This document shows, in pieces, positions 51,501 to 64,000 of a stretch of DNA of 64,000 nucleotides. The notes beneath the pieces were generated by a model that was given only the letters and a program-made list of their open reading frames with translations, made no database searches and had not been told where the DNA came from. Both the position numbers and the translations under genes were made by a program. The stretch comes from Nocardioides flavescens (GTDB lineage Bacteria > Actinomycetota > Actinomycetes > Propionibacteriales > Nocardioidaceae). The DNA lies in NCBI RefSeq assembly GCF_009823805.1, contig NZ_WUEK01000008.1, forward strand, positions 186,001-250,000, read 5' to 3'. Numbering within the stretch: the first letter of the stretch is position 1; every line of letters begins with the position of its first letter.

Positions 51501-51748
51501 ACCACGACGCGCTCCCCGCGCACGACGCGGTCGCCGCGGTGCTGCTGGCCGAGCGCTTCTCCTACGCGCGCTACACCCTCTCCCTCGCCCTGGAGCCGGT
51601 GCTCGAGCTCGCGGAGCGACGAGCCCCGGACACCGTGGCCGCGCTGCGCGAGGAGTACGCCGAGCGCCGCGGCCCGGACCTGCTGGAGCAGGCCCGGGCG
51701 CTGGGGGAGCGGCTGGCGTCGCCCGTTGCTCACATCCGGCGGCCGTAG
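48572..51748 (+). CDS. SARP-type transcriptional regulator with STAND ATPase and helical repeats
   Basis: The 1058-residue protein is built like AfsR: an N-terminal OmpR-like winged helix (residues ~1-90, SGGRTHTLLAALALAGGRAVADDRLVEDVW), a BTAD-like helical domain (residues ~95-235), a STAND NTPase with Walker A GPGGLGKTTL at about residues 271-280 and Walker B LLVLDNCEQ near 350, and a C-terminal array of TPR-like helices (residues ~560-1050). Such proteins bind target promoters after the NTPase senses a signal, often for secondary metabolism or export. GTG 48572 is 14 bases after pheT. It ends 19 bp inside the convergent ABC exporter operon, its most likely target by position. Confidence 0.9.
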   Translation: MPTAVRLELLDDPRWSGAALSGGRTHTLLAALALAGGRAVADDRLVEDVWDGVEAPANPAKALQVVVSRTRSQTAAGVVERVDGGYRLGLEADEVDALALDRAVREAREAESRGEQVGARDRARAALALTVAEGRDGALGVLRQRAEEQRAVARAVLGRALSALGEHDEALALLDGCPDDEPTVVALLRSTAAARGVPAALERFERHRGDLADRLGVDPGPQLQALHAELLASDRPVREGVRYAASELVGRDEDLRALRAAVRESRVVSILGPGGLGKTTLAHLLGLEAEQPVVRFVELVGVSAPEDLVGEVGSALGVRDSLSGRSVLTPDQRADVRTRIAHLLDQAPTLLVLDNCEQVVGAVADLVAHLVATCRRLRVVTTTRAPLAIAAERVFALGQLDDDAAAALFVRRAASARPGVALDPDAVRRVVRRLDGLPLAVELAAARVRSMSVEDVDRRLVDRFALLRGGDRSAPDRHQTLLAVLDWSWNLLDESQRRAVRWLSVFPDGFTLSAAEHLLGPGAVDDVPALVDQSLLSVLDVDGSVRFRMLETVREFGRMQLVGAGEDAAARAGLLTWARERSRVWSSALWSSEQVETVRAVAVEESNLSDCLRDALVAEDPAAVADLVALLATFWTIRGEHSRVIAVTPAVDRVFDGWTPGPDEVGSALAGAAVVVMNAVPGDPGIASSCAELLRRSGANADQRSRGIVAVLAALDLVGDGVAASLGEVAAGEDRIASVVARMWTAHQRENDGDPQAAIAEASAGLARTRADLDGPWLAAGLRTMVASLHAQLGDHAAAAEQARLALTDLDALDAVDDAVQVRSLLALDALTRGDLGSVEHLLAEIDALGRRRTEGPYGGAIGTGTIRAELALVRGETSQGLALYREAVARVGEASYPSMFPAGAEPWVLFVESAAVAAYARSGASGEGRDLFDDLRAKVPAALGAASPQVGFQVGSQVDFPITGTVLFAVGSWALHHDALPAHDAVAAVLLAERFSYARYTLSLALEPVLELAERRAPDTVAALREEYAERRGPDLLEQARALGERLASPVAHIRRP

Positions 51749-52590
51749 CTGCGGACGGCCAGCGGTGCGAACACCGCGACGACCACGGCGCAGCCGAGCA
51801 GCGCCCAGGCGACGTTCGCGGTCACGGCGCCGTCGTTGGCCAGGTCGCGGATGGCGGTGATCACCAGCGAGACGGGGTTGACCTTCGCGAACGCCTCCAG
51901 CCAGCCCGGCATCGTCGCGGGCTGCACGAAGGCGTTGGACAGGAAGGTCAGGGGGAACAGGATCATCAGCGAGATGCCCTGCACGCCCTGCGCGCTGCGC
52001 CCGACCGTGCCGAACCACGCGAAGATCCACGCCATCGACCACCCGGTGAGCACCGCGAGGGCGATCGCGCCGAGCACCCCGAGCACCCCTCCGCCCGGGC
52101 GGTAGCCGAGCGCGATCCCGGTCGCGAAGGTGAGGAGCGACGCGATCAGGTAGCGGAGCATGTCGGCCAGCATCGGGCCGGCCAGCGGCGCGATCCGGGC
52201 GATCGGCAGCGACTTGAAGCGGTCGAACACGCCCTTGTCCATGTCCTCGCGGATCTGCACCCCGGTCGCGACGCACGCCGTCAGCACGGTCTGACCGATC
52301 AGCCCGGTGATGATCAGCGGGAGGTACTCCTCGACGGAGCCAGAGATCGCGCCGCCGAAGATCCCGGCGAACATCGCGGTGAAGAGGATCGGCTGGATGG
52401 TCACGTCGAACATCTGCTCGAAGTTGCGCTGCATCTTCTTCAGTGCGCGCCACGCCAGGGCGAGGGTCTGGCTGACGGTGTCAGAGACGGTGGGCCGGGT
52501 GGCCAGCGTGGCGGCGCCGTCGGCGGTCCGCGCGGTCACGGTGCCTGCGCCAGGGTCACCAGGGTGACGGTGCTCGGTCGTCGCGCTCAT
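51730..52590 (-). CDS. ABC-2 type exporter permease (daunorubicin-resistance DrrB-like)
   Basis: The 286-residue protein has an extended polar N-terminus and about six membrane segments, with DVTIQPILFTAMFAGIFGGAI, EYLPLIITGLIGQTVLTAC, REDMDKGVFDRFKSLPIARI (the conserved cytosolic loop of this family) and FPLTFLSNAFVQPATMPGWL. These features define the DrrB/YadH-type exporter permeases for hydrophobic drugs or glycolipids. ATG 52590 overlaps the stop of the ATPase gene. Its 3' end overlaps the convergent SARP gene by 19 bp. Confidence 0.92.
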   Translation of the reverse strand: MSATTEHRHPGDPGAGTVTARTADGAATLATRPTVSDTVSQTLALAWRALKKMQRNFEQMFDVTIQPILFTAMFAGIFGGAISGSVEEYLPLIITGLIGQTVLTACVATGVQIREDMDKGVFDRFKSLPIARIAPLAGPMLADMLRYLIASLLTFATGIALGYRPGGGVLGVLGAIALAVLTGWSMAWIFAWFGTVGRSAQGVQGISLMILFPLTFLSNAFVQPATMPGWLEAFAKVNPVSLVITAIRDLANDGAVTANVAWALLGCAVVVAVFAPLAVRSYGRRM

Positions 52591-53570
52591 CGTGCGGCCT
52601 CCGTCTCCAGCTCGTCGGTCGCGTGACCGGTGAGCGTCATGAACACCTCGTCGAGCGTCGGCTTCTGCACCGTCGCCGAGGTGATGAGCAGGTCGTGCTC
52701 GCGCAGCCCGATCAGCACGTCGGCGGCCCTGTTGGCGTCGGGCAGGGCGACGTTGATGCCGCCCGACTCGGGGGTGAGCACCGGCTCCTCGCCCGTCACC
52801 CGGCGTACGACGTCACGGGCGCGCTCGCTCTGGCCCGGGTCGAGCAGCCGCAGCTGCAGGGTCGAGGCCCCGACCTGGCTCTTCAGCTCGTCGGAGGTGC
52901 CCTCGGCGACCTTGCGGCCGCGGTCGATGACGGCGATCCGGTCGGCGAGCTGGTCGGCCTCGTCGAGGTACTGCGTGGTCAGCAGCACCGTGCAGCCCCC
53001 GGCGACGAGGTCGCGGATCGTGTCCCACATCTGACCGCGGGTCCGCGGGTCGAGGCCGGTGGTCGGCTCGTCGAGGAAGATCAGCGGCGGGCGCGAGATG
53101 AGGCTGGCGGCGAGGTCGAGGCGCCGGCGCATCCCACCGGAGAACTGGGCGATCTTGCGGTCGCCGGCGTCCTCGAGCCCGAACCGGCCGAGCAGCTCCT
53201 CCGCGGTCGCTCGGGCCTGGCGCGAGGAGATGCCGAGCAGCCGGCCGAAGAGCCAGAGGTTCTCGCGGGCCGTGAGGTTCTCGTCGACCGAGGCGTACTG
53301 CCCGGTGACGCCGATGAGCTGGCGGATGACGTGGGGATGGGTGCGGACGTCGACGCCGAAGATCTCGGCCCGCCCGTCGCTCATCGGCAGCAGCGTGGCC
53401 AGCATCTGCAGCATCGTGGTCTTGCCCGCGCCATTGGGGCCGAGGACGCCGAAGACCTGTCCGCGGCGCACCTCCAGGTCGATGCCGTCCACGGCGCGCA
53501 CGTCGCCGAACGTCTTCACCAGCCCGTGCGCGGAGACCGCGAGCTCGGCTGAGGGGGTTGAGTGCTCCAT
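52587..53570 (-). CDS. ABC exporter ATP-binding protein (DrrA-like)
   Basis: Energises the adjacent permease. The 327-residue ATPase has Walker A GVLGPNGAGKTTML, Q-loop TGQYASVDENLT, signature FSGGMRRRLDLAASL, Walker B LIFLDEPTTGLD and switch LLTTQYLDEADQLAD, then the long C-terminal extension (residues ~225-327, STLQLRLLDPGQSERARDVV) that is characteristic of DrrA-type daunorubicin exporters. ATG 53570 (MEHSTPSAEL) is six bases after CACCGT; the upstream in-frame start would add 17 Arg/Gly-rich residues before it. Substrate unknown. Confidence 0.93.
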   Translation of the reverse strand: MEHSTPSAELAVSAHGLVKTFGDVRAVDGIDLEVRRGQVFGVLGPNGAGKTTMLQMLATLLPMSDGRAEIFGVDVRTHPHVIRQLIGVTGQYASVDENLTARENLWLFGRLLGISSRQARATAEELLGRFGLEDAGDRKIAQFSGGMRRRLDLAASLISRPPLIFLDEPTTGLDPRTRGQMWDTIRDLVAGGCTVLLTTQYLDEADQLADRIAVIDRGRKVAEGTSDELKSQVGASTLQLRLLDPGQSERARDVVRRVTGEEPVLTPESGGINVALPDANRAADVLIGLREHDLLITSATVQKPTLDEVFMTLTGHATDELETEAAR

Positions 53571-53576
53571 GCCCCC

Positions 53577-53582
53577 ACGGTG
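53577..53582 (-). promoter_or_regulatory. -10 element (CACCGT) of the ABC exporter operon
   Basis: Six bases before the ATG at 53570 on the minus strand. The adjoining gap also holds two GGTTTCAC-like copies (53591-53598 and 53613-53620) that could bind a regulator. Confidence 0.4.
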
Positions 53583-53676
53583 GCACCCAGCGGTTTCACC
53601 GCGCCTTCGGCCGGGTTTCACTCCCCGGGATTCATCCGGGATCCGCCCGGGAGCCGACCGGAGGCGCGGCGACCGC

Positions 53677-54723
53677 TCAGGAGTCGCTCGAGCGCGCCCA
53701 GAGGTTGATCCCGGACTCCACGGCGTCCTTCTCGATCGCCGCGAGCTCGCCGTCGGAGAAGTCGAGGCGGTCGAGGGCGGCGAGGTTGTCGTCGAGCTGC
53801 GCGACCGACGACGCCCCGATCAGCACCGAGGTGACGCGCTCGTCGCGCAGCACCCAGGCGAGCGCCATCTGAGCGAGCGACTGGCCGCGGTCGCCGGCGA
53901 TCTCGTGCAGCCGCCGCACGTGGGCCAGGGCCTCCTCGCTCAGCAGGGAGGGGTCGAGCGACTTGCCCTGCGCGGCCCGCGAGTCCTCGGGGATGCCGTC
54001 GAGGTAGCGGTCGGTGAGCATCCCCTGGGCCAGCGGCGAGAACGCGATGCAGCCGATGCCCTCCTCTCCCAGCACGTCGAGGAGCGACGGGTCGCCGTCC
54101 TCGACCCAGCGGTTGAGCATGGAGTACGACGGCTGGTGGATCAGCAGCGGCACACCCATCTCGCGCAGGAGCGAGGCCGCCTCGCGGGTCCGCTCGGGGG
54201 AGTACGACGAGATCCCGGCGTACGTCGCGCGGCCGGACTGCACGGCCGTCGCCAGCGCCCCCATCGTCTCCTCGAGCGGCGTCTCGGGGTCGAAGCGGTG
54301 GCTGTAGAAGATGTCGACGTGGTCGAGCCCCATCCGCTCGAGCGACTGGTCGAGCGAGGCGAGGAGGTACTTGCGCGAACCCCACTCGCCGTAGGGCCCG
54401 GGCCACATGTCGTAGCCGGCCTTGGTCGAGATGACGAGCTCGTCGCGGTAGGGCCGGAAGTCGGCGGCGAAGATCGAGCCGAAGTTGCGCTCCGCCGAGC
54501 CGTACGGCGGCCCGTAGTTGTTGGCCAGGTCGAAGTGCGTCACGCCGCGGTCGAAGGCCCGGCGCAGGATCGCGCGCTGCGTCTCGATCGGCTTGTCGTC
54601 GCCGAAGTTGTGCCACAGGCCCAGCGAGACGGCCGGAAGCTTGAGGCCCGAGCGACCGCAGCGGCGGTAGGCGTGGACGTCGTAGCGGTCGTCGGCCGCG
54701 CGGTAGGGCGGGGGAGTCGTCAT
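53677..54723 (-). CDS. aldo/keto reductase, L-glyceraldehyde 3-phosphate reductase type
   Basis: A 348-residue NADPH-dependent TIM-barrel reductase. The subfamily signature RCGRSGLKLPAVSLGLWHNFGD near the N-terminus matches YghZ-type enzymes, which detoxify L-glyceraldehyde 3-phosphate and some methylglyoxal-like aldehydes. The catalytic tetrad is visible: Asp and Tyr in FDLANNYGPPYG, Lys in VISTKAGYDM, His in IFYSHRFDPETPL. The cofactor region is LIGASSVAQLDDNLAAL. ATG 54723 lies six bases after TAGGTT on the minus strand, so it is leaderless and separate from the gene upstream. Confidence 0.92.
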   Translation of the reverse strand: MTTPPPYRAADDRYDVHAYRRCGRSGLKLPAVSLGLWHNFGDDKPIETQRAILRRAFDRGVTHFDLANNYGPPYGSAERNFGSIFAADFRPYRDELVISTKAGYDMWPGPYGEWGSRKYLLASLDQSLERMGLDHVDIFYSHRFDPETPLEETMGALATAVQSGRATYAGISSYSPERTREAASLLREMGVPLLIHQPSYSMLNRWVEDGDPSLLDVLGEEGIGCIAFSPLAQGMLTDRYLDGIPEDSRAAQGKSLDPSLLSEEALAHVRRLHEIAGDRGQSLAQMALAWVLRDERVTSVLIGASSVAQLDDNLAALDRLDFSDGELAAIEKDAVESGINLWARSSDS

Positions 54724-54729
54724 GACCTC

Positions 54730-54735
54730 AACCTA
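54730..54735 (-). promoter_or_regulatory. -10 element (TAGGTT) of leaderless aldo/keto reductase gene
   Basis: Six bases before the ATG at 54723; overlaps the downstream end of the preceding minus-strand gene region. Confidence 0.6.
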
Positions 54736-54739
54736 CGGT

Positions 54740-55516
54740 TCAGTCCAGGGCCGGGCTCAGCGCGGCCCCGAGGGTCTCGAGCAGTGCGGGATCGCCCTCG
54801 CGCACGACGGCCTCGTCGCCGAGCCGGTGCCAGAGCCACGCGTCGACGTCGCCCGCGGTGCCGCGCAGCACGGCGCGCGGCGCCGCCTCCGCGGCCTCCT
54901 CCCGCAGCACCAGGTGCGGTCCGGCGTGCTCGCCCGCGACGATGAGACCCGGCTCGACGAGCAGGGTGTCGCCGGTGTCGGTGAGCTCGACCGCCACGAG
55001 CCCGCCGGCGCTCGCGAAGTCGGGGTGCGCGCCGCCGTACATCACCGTGAGCGCCTCGTGGACGCCGTCCGCGGCCAGCGCCGGGTCGAGCGGCGTGACC
55101 GGCCCCGAGGTCTGCTCGGCGTCGAGGCGGTGGACGAGCGCCTCGTGCGCCTGGCGGCGGTACGACGCCCCGACGGTCCGGTCGGCCGACCAGTGCCAGG
55201 CGGTCTCGTCGGGGTCCGCCGCGGCGAGCGCCCCGACCAGGGCGGCCGAGTGGTCGTCGAACGCCGCCAGCAGCTCGTCGTACGACGCCGGTCGCTCGGG
55301 GTGCGCCAGCGACGCGGCGGGCTCCGCCGGGCGGGTCCGCACCACGTGGGCCCAGAACCACTGCACCTCGGCCAGGTGCCAGAGCAGGTCGGCGGCGTCC
55401 CAGTCGGGACACGCGGGCACCCGGGCGGCGGGGTCGCAGCCGGCGAGGACCTCGCGGAAGCGGGCCGACTCGCGACAGACGGCGTCGAGCAGGACGGGGG
55501 CGTGGACGAGCTGCAC
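54740..55516 (-). CDS. maleylpyruvate isomerase N-terminal-domain (DinB-like) protein
   Basis: A 258-residue protein of the MDMPI/TIGR03083 family, cytosolic helical bundles that bind a metal and in characterised members use mycothiol. Marks are VPACPDWDAADLLWHLAEVQWFWAHVV (residues ~32-58, with the first metal His) and YRRQAHEALVHRLDAEQ (residues ~120-136, HxxxH pair). A C-terminal SCP2-like domain (LLVEPGLIVAGEH, LRGTAGDVDAWLWHRLG) completes it. I place the start at GTG 55516, since TACGGT lies exactly six bases upstream; the longer frame to 55573 would run through the argC operator. Reaction unknown. Confidence 0.85.
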   Translation of the reverse strand: MQLVHAPVLLDAVCRESARFREVLAGCDPAARVPACPDWDAADLLWHLAEVQWFWAHVVRTRPAEPAASLAHPERPASYDELLAAFDDHSAALVGALAAADPDETAWHWSADRTVGASYRRQAHEALVHRLDAEQTSGPVTPLDPALAADGVHEALTVMYGGAHPDFASAGGLVAVELTDTGDTLLVEPGLIVAGEHAGPHLVLREEAAEAAPRAVLRGTAGDVDAWLWHRLGDEAVVREGDPALLETLGAALSPALD

Positions 55517-55522
55517 GAGGGC

Positions 55523-55528
55523 ACCGTA
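55523..55528 (-). promoter_or_regulatory. -10 element (TACGGT) of leaderless MDMPI-type gene
   Basis: Six bases before the GTG at 55516 on the minus strand; divergent from the arg promoter. Confidence 0.6.
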
Positions 55529-55557
55529 GGACGATCCGGGGACACTCCAACCCTGAT

Positions 55558-56625
<1,068 letters not shown>

Positions 56626-56639
56626 GAGGGGGCACCACC

Positions 56640-57791
56640 ATGACCGTCACCACCCCCCAGGGCTTCCGGGCCCACGGCGTCGCCGCCGGGCTCAAGAGCT
56701 CGGGCGGCAAGGACGTCGCCCTCGTCGTGAACGACGGGCCGACGTACGACTCCGCCACCGTCTTCACCGCCAACCGCTGCAAGGCCAACCCCGTCCTGTG
56801 GAGCCAGCAGGTCGTCGCCGACGGCACCGTCCGCGCGGTCGTGCTCAACTCCGGCGGTGCCAACTGCTACACCGGTCCCGAGGGCTTCCAGACCACGCAC
56901 GCGGTCGCCGAGCAGGTCGCGGGTCACCTCGGCATCGGCGCCATCGACGTCGTCGTCTGCTCGACCGGGCTGATCGGCCTCGCCAACGACCGCCAGGCCC
57001 TGCTCGACGGCGTCGACGCGGCCCACGTGGGCCTCAGCGCGGACGGCGGTCAGCAGGCCGCCGAGGCGATCATGACCACCGACTCGGTGCCCAAGCAGGC
57101 CGTCGTCGAGGGATCGGGCTGGAGCATCGGCGCGATGGCCAAGGGCGCCGGCATGCTCGCCCCGCAGCTCGCCACGATGCTCGTCGTCATCACCACCGAC
57201 GCCGTGGTGAGCGCCGCCGACCTCGACCAGGCCCTGCGCGCCGCGACCCGGGTCAGCTTCGACCGGCTCGACTCCGACGGCTGCATGTCGACCAACGACA
57301 CCGTGACCGTCATGGCCAGCGGCGCCAGCGGCATCACGCCGTCGCTCCCCGACTTCACCGACGCGCTCACCCAGCTGTGCACCGACCTGGCCATGCAGCT
57401 GCTGCGCGACGCCGAGGGCTCCGACCACGACATCGCCATCACCACCCTCAACGCCGCGAGCGAGGAGGACGCCGTCGAGGTCGGGCGCAGCATCGCGCGC
57501 AGCAACCTGTTCAAGGCCGCCGTCTTCGGCAAGGACCCCAACTGGGGCCGTGTGCTCGCCTCGGTGGGCACCACGCAGGCGGCGTTCGACCCCGCCGACC
57601 TCGACGTCGCGATGAACGGCGTCTGGGTGTGCAAGGGCTCCACGCCCCACGCCGACCCGGGCGAGGTGGACCTCTCCGGTCGCGAGGTGACCGTGACCGT
57701 CGACCTCAAGGCCGGCACGGAGCGGGCGACGGTGTGGACCAACGATCTCACCCACGCCTACGTCCACGAGAACAGCGCGTACTCGTCGTGA
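56640..57791 (+). CDS. argJ: bifunctional glutamate N-acetyltransferase / amino-acid acetyltransferase
   Basis: Transfers the acetyl group from acetylornithine to glutamate, making the pathway cyclic. The 383-residue precursor cuts itself into two chains before the Thr nucleophile in [16 protein letters not shown] (about residue 185). [12 protein letters not shown] at the start, [12 protein letters not shown], and [15 protein letters not shown] near residue 300 are typical. ATG 56640 follows a strong AGGAGGGGG. A cyclic pathway makes argE unnecessary, and none is present. Confidence 0.97.
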   Translation: MTVTTPQGFRAHGVAAGLKSSGGKDVALVVNDGPTYDSATVFTANRCKANPVLWSQQVVADGTVRAVVLNSGGANCYTGPEGFQTTHAVAEQVAGHLGIGAIDVVVCSTGLIGLANDRQALLDGVDAAHVGLSADGGQQAAEAIMTTDSVPKQAVVEGSGWSIGAMAKGAGMLAPQLATMLVVITTDAVVSAADLDQALRAATRVSFDRLDSDGCMSTNDTVTVMASGASGITPSLPDFTDALTQLCTDLAMQLLRDAEGSDHDIAITTLNAASEEDAVEVGRSIARSNLFKAAVFGKDPNWGRVLASVGTTQAAFDPADLDVAMNGVWVCKGSTPHADPGEVDLSGREVTVTVDLKAGTERATVWTNDLTHAYVHENSAYSS

Positions 57792-58696
57792 GCACTCAGC
57801 GGATCAAGGCCGACGTGCTCGCCGCGGCTCTGCCGTGGCTCAAGGCCTACAACGGCAAGGTCGTCGTCATCAAGTACGGCGGCAACGCGATGACCGACGA
57901 CACCCTCAAGCGTGCCTTCGCCGAGGACGTCGCGTTCCTGCGCTTCGCCGGCTTCAAGCCGGTCGTCGTGCACGGCGGCGGACCCCAGATCTCGCGGATG
58001 CTCGACAAGCTCGGCATCGACTCGGAGTTCCGCGGCGGCCTCCGCGTGACCACCCCCGAGGCGATGGACGTCGTCCGGATGGTGCTGGTCGGTCAGGTGC
58101 AGCGCGAGCTCGTCGGGCTCATCAACGAGCACGGCCCGCTCGCCGTCGGCCTCTCGGGTGAGGACGCCGGGCTCTTCACGGCGGCCCGCACCAACACCGT
58201 CGTCGACGGCGAGGAGGTCGACCTGGGCCTGGTCGGCGAGGTCGTGGACGTGCGGCCCGAGGCCGTGCTCGACCTCATCGAGGCCGGGCGCATCCCTGTC
58301 GTGTCGAGCGTCGCCCCCGACACCCACGGCACCGTCCACAACGTCAACGCCGACTCCGCGGCCGCCTCGCTCGCCGCGGCACTCGGTGCCGAGAAGCTCC
58401 TCGTGCTGACCGACGTCGAGGGGCTCTTCCTCGACTGGCCGGCCGCCCAGGACGTCGTCGGCGAGATCAGCCCCGAGGCGCTCGCCGAGGTGCTGCCCAC
58501 GCTCGACAGCGGGATGATCCCCAAGATGAGCGCCTGCCTGCAGGCGGTGCAGGCCGGTGTCCCGCGCGCCACCGTCGTCGACGGGCGCGAGCCGCACGCC
58601 GTCCTCGTCGAGCTGTTCACCCAGGAGGGCGTCGGCACGCAGGTGCTGCCCGGCGTCGAGACCAAGACCCGGAAGGCGAGGGACGCGAGCGCATGA
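57788..58696 (+). CDS. argB: acetylglutamate kinase
   Basis: Phosphorylates N-acetylglutamate, the usual point of arginine feedback. The 302-residue amino-acid-kinase fold has [13 protein letters not shown] (about residues 24-36), [44 protein letters not shown] and [16 protein letters not shown]. The N-terminal helix (residues 1-22) is the kind that allows hexamer formation in arginine-sensitive enzymes. GTG 57788 overlaps the argJ stop by 4 bases. Confidence 0.98.
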   Translation: MSTQRIKADVLAAALPWLKAYNGKVVVIKYGGNAMTDDTLKRAFAEDVAFLRFAGFKPVVVHGGGPQISRMLDKLGIDSEFRGGLRVTTPEAMDVVRMVLVGQVQRELVGLINEHGPLAVGLSGEDAGLFTAARTNTVVDGEEVDLGLVGEVVDVRPEAVLDLIEAGRIPVVSSVAPDTHGTVHNVNADSAAASLAAALGAEKLLVLTDVEGLFLDWPAAQDVVGEISPEALAEVLPTLDSGMIPKMSACLQAVQAGVPRATVVDGREPHAVLVELFTQEGVGTQVLPGVETKTRKARDASA

Positions 58697-59858
58697 CGAG
58701 CACCTGGACCGAGCGCTACCAGCACTCGATGATGAACACCTTCGGCCCGCCCAAGCTCACCCTCGTCAAGGGCGCGGGCGCGCACGTGTGGGACGTCGAC
58801 GGCAAGGAGTACGTCGACCTGCTCGGCGGGATCGCCGTCAACGCCCTCGGCCACGCCCACCCGGCCGTCGTCTCCGCGGTCACCGAGCAGCTCCAGACCC
58901 TGGGTCACGTCAGCAACTTCTTCGCCACCGAGCCGCAGCTGGCCCTGGCCGAGAAGCTCCTCGCGCTGCTCGACGGCGGACCCGGCAAGGTCTTCTTCAC
59001 CAACTCCGGCACAGAGGCCAACGAGGCGGCGTTCAAGCTGACCCGACGCACCGGACGCACGCACGTCGTGGCGGCGCAGCAGGGCTTCCACGGGCGCACC
59101 ATGGGCGCTCTGGCGCTCACCTCCAAGGCCGCCTACCGCGAGCCGTTCGAGCCGCTGCCCGGCGACGTCACCTTCGTGCCGTTCGGCGACGAGCAGGCCC
59201 TCGCCGACGCGGTGACCGACCGGACGGCGGCGATCCTGCTCGAGCCGATCCAGGGCGAGGCCGGCGTCAACGTCGCCCCCGAGGGCTACCTCGCGGCAGC
59301 GCGCCGCATCGCCGACACCCACGGCGCGCTGCTCTGGCTCGACGAGATCCAGAGCGGGATGGGCCGCACCGGTCGGTGGTTCGCGCACCACGCCCACGAC
59401 GTGACGCCGGACGTCGTCACCGTCGCCAAGGGCCTGGGCGGCGGGTTCCCCATCGGTGCCTGCCTGGCGCTCGGCCACGCCGGCGAGCTGCTGCAGCCGG
59501 GCAACCACGGCACGACGTTCGGCGGCAACCCGGTCGCCTGCGCGGCCGCGCTGGCCGTCGTGGCGACGCTCGAGGCCGACGAGGTGCTGGAGCACGTCAC
59601 GGTGCTCGGCCAGAAGCTGCGCGACGGCCTGGCCGCCGATCCGCGGGTGACGGAAGTCCGCGGAGAGGGGCTGCTCATCGGCCTCACGCTCAGCGAGGAC
59701 AGCGCCGCCGAGGTGTTCGCCTCGGCGATGGCCGCCGGGTTCATCGTCAACAACCCGACCGCCGACCGCATCCGGCTCGCCCCGCCGCTGGTGCTCACCG
59801 ACGACGACGCGGCCGCCTTCCTCGCCGCCTGGCCCACGATCCTGGACGGAGCGTTCTC

Positions 59859-59862
<4 letters not shown>
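58693..59862 (+). CDS. argD: acetylornithine aminotransferase
   Basis: PLP enzyme that makes N-acetylornithine from the ArgC product and glutamate. The 389-residue protein has [30 protein letters not shown] for the phosphate, [27 protein letters not shown] and the PLP lysine in [16 protein letters not shown] (about residue 248). ATG 58693 overlaps the argB stop by 4 bases, continuing the coupled chain. Confidence 0.97.
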
Positions 59863-62822
<2,960 letters not shown>

Positions 62823-62823
<1 letters not shown>

Positions 62824-62836
62824 TGGCCGCCCTCTG

Positions 62837-62837
<1 letters not shown>
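62823..62837 (+). CDS. possible four-codon coupling ORF (MAAL)
   Basis: The argG stop TGA (62821-62823) overlaps an ATG (62823) that reads Met-Ala-Ala-Leu-stop; that stop (62835-62837) overlaps the NUDIX ATG (62837). The same TGATG junction at both ends could let ribosomes step from argG to the NUDIX gene. It may also be chance. Confidence 0.25.

Positions 62838-64000
<1,163 letters not shown>

Overview
The window is high-GC, densely coded chromosomal DNA from an actinobacterium. Gene content and order (pyrR-pyrB-pyrC-carAB-pyrD-pyrF, then the actinobacterial integration host factor, gmk-rpoZ-coaBC-metK-priA, def-fmt-rsmB, an FMN-riboswitch rib operon, infC-rpmI-rplT, pheST, argCJBDFRGH) suggest the Nocardioidaceae, close to Nocardioides. 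That assignment is an inference from synteny and codon style, not a database result. I saw no rRNA, tRNA, insertion sequence, prophage or CRISPR array.

Layout. 1-352: tail of a small membrane protein. 507-10721: de novo UMP synthesis, every step from carbamoyl phosphate to UMP, with a lipoprotein gene inserted in reverse between pyrC and carA. PyrR is encoded first, and near-identical PyrR-type hairpins sit over the ribosome-binding sites of both pyrR and carA. 10718-17649: a lipoprotein, mihF, gmk, rpoZ, coaBC, metK and a degenerate priA. 17678-22650: def, fmt, a secreted beta-propeller protein and rsmB. 22654-25789: an AAA ATPase and a LigD-type polymerase transcribed divergently from overlapping promoters, then rpe and a phosphatase. 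25842-30290: FMN riboswitch and ribD-ribE-ribM-ribBA-ribH. 30337-31950: hisE, hisG and a PH-domain protein. 32070-35243 (minus): aldose epimerase, P-loop kinase, PLP aldolase, membrane protein. 35490-39356 (minus): alkanesulfonate uptake and desulfonation (ssuCBAD). 39446-42355: an SseB-like protein and infC-rpmI-rplT with an rRNA methyltransferase. 42519-44928: HDOD signalling protein and histidine kinase. 44974-48557: pheST. 48572-53570: a SARP/STAND regulator convergent with an ABC-2 exporter. 53677-55516 (minus): aldo/keto reductase and a mycothiol-dependent-type protein. 55594-64000: the arginine operon with its repressor ArgR, a NUDIX hydrolase, and the start of argH.

Themes. Genes in operons mostly overlap by 1-4 bases (GTGA, ATGA, TGATG), so translational coupling is probably widespread. 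About sixteen single genes or operon heads carry a TANNNT-like -10 hexamer 6-8 bases before an ATG or GTG with no Shine-Dalgarno sequence, which marks leaderless transcripts and was used to choose starts. Non-standard starts appear at infC (ATC) and probably at coaBC and the SpoU methyltransferase (both CTG). Three different families of palindromic intergenic repeats occur and are the least explained sequence here: a three-hairpin element between convergent genes (two copies), an array of three 49-bp palindromes at an exact 71-bp period, and an element with fixed flanks around an exchangeable inner hairpin.
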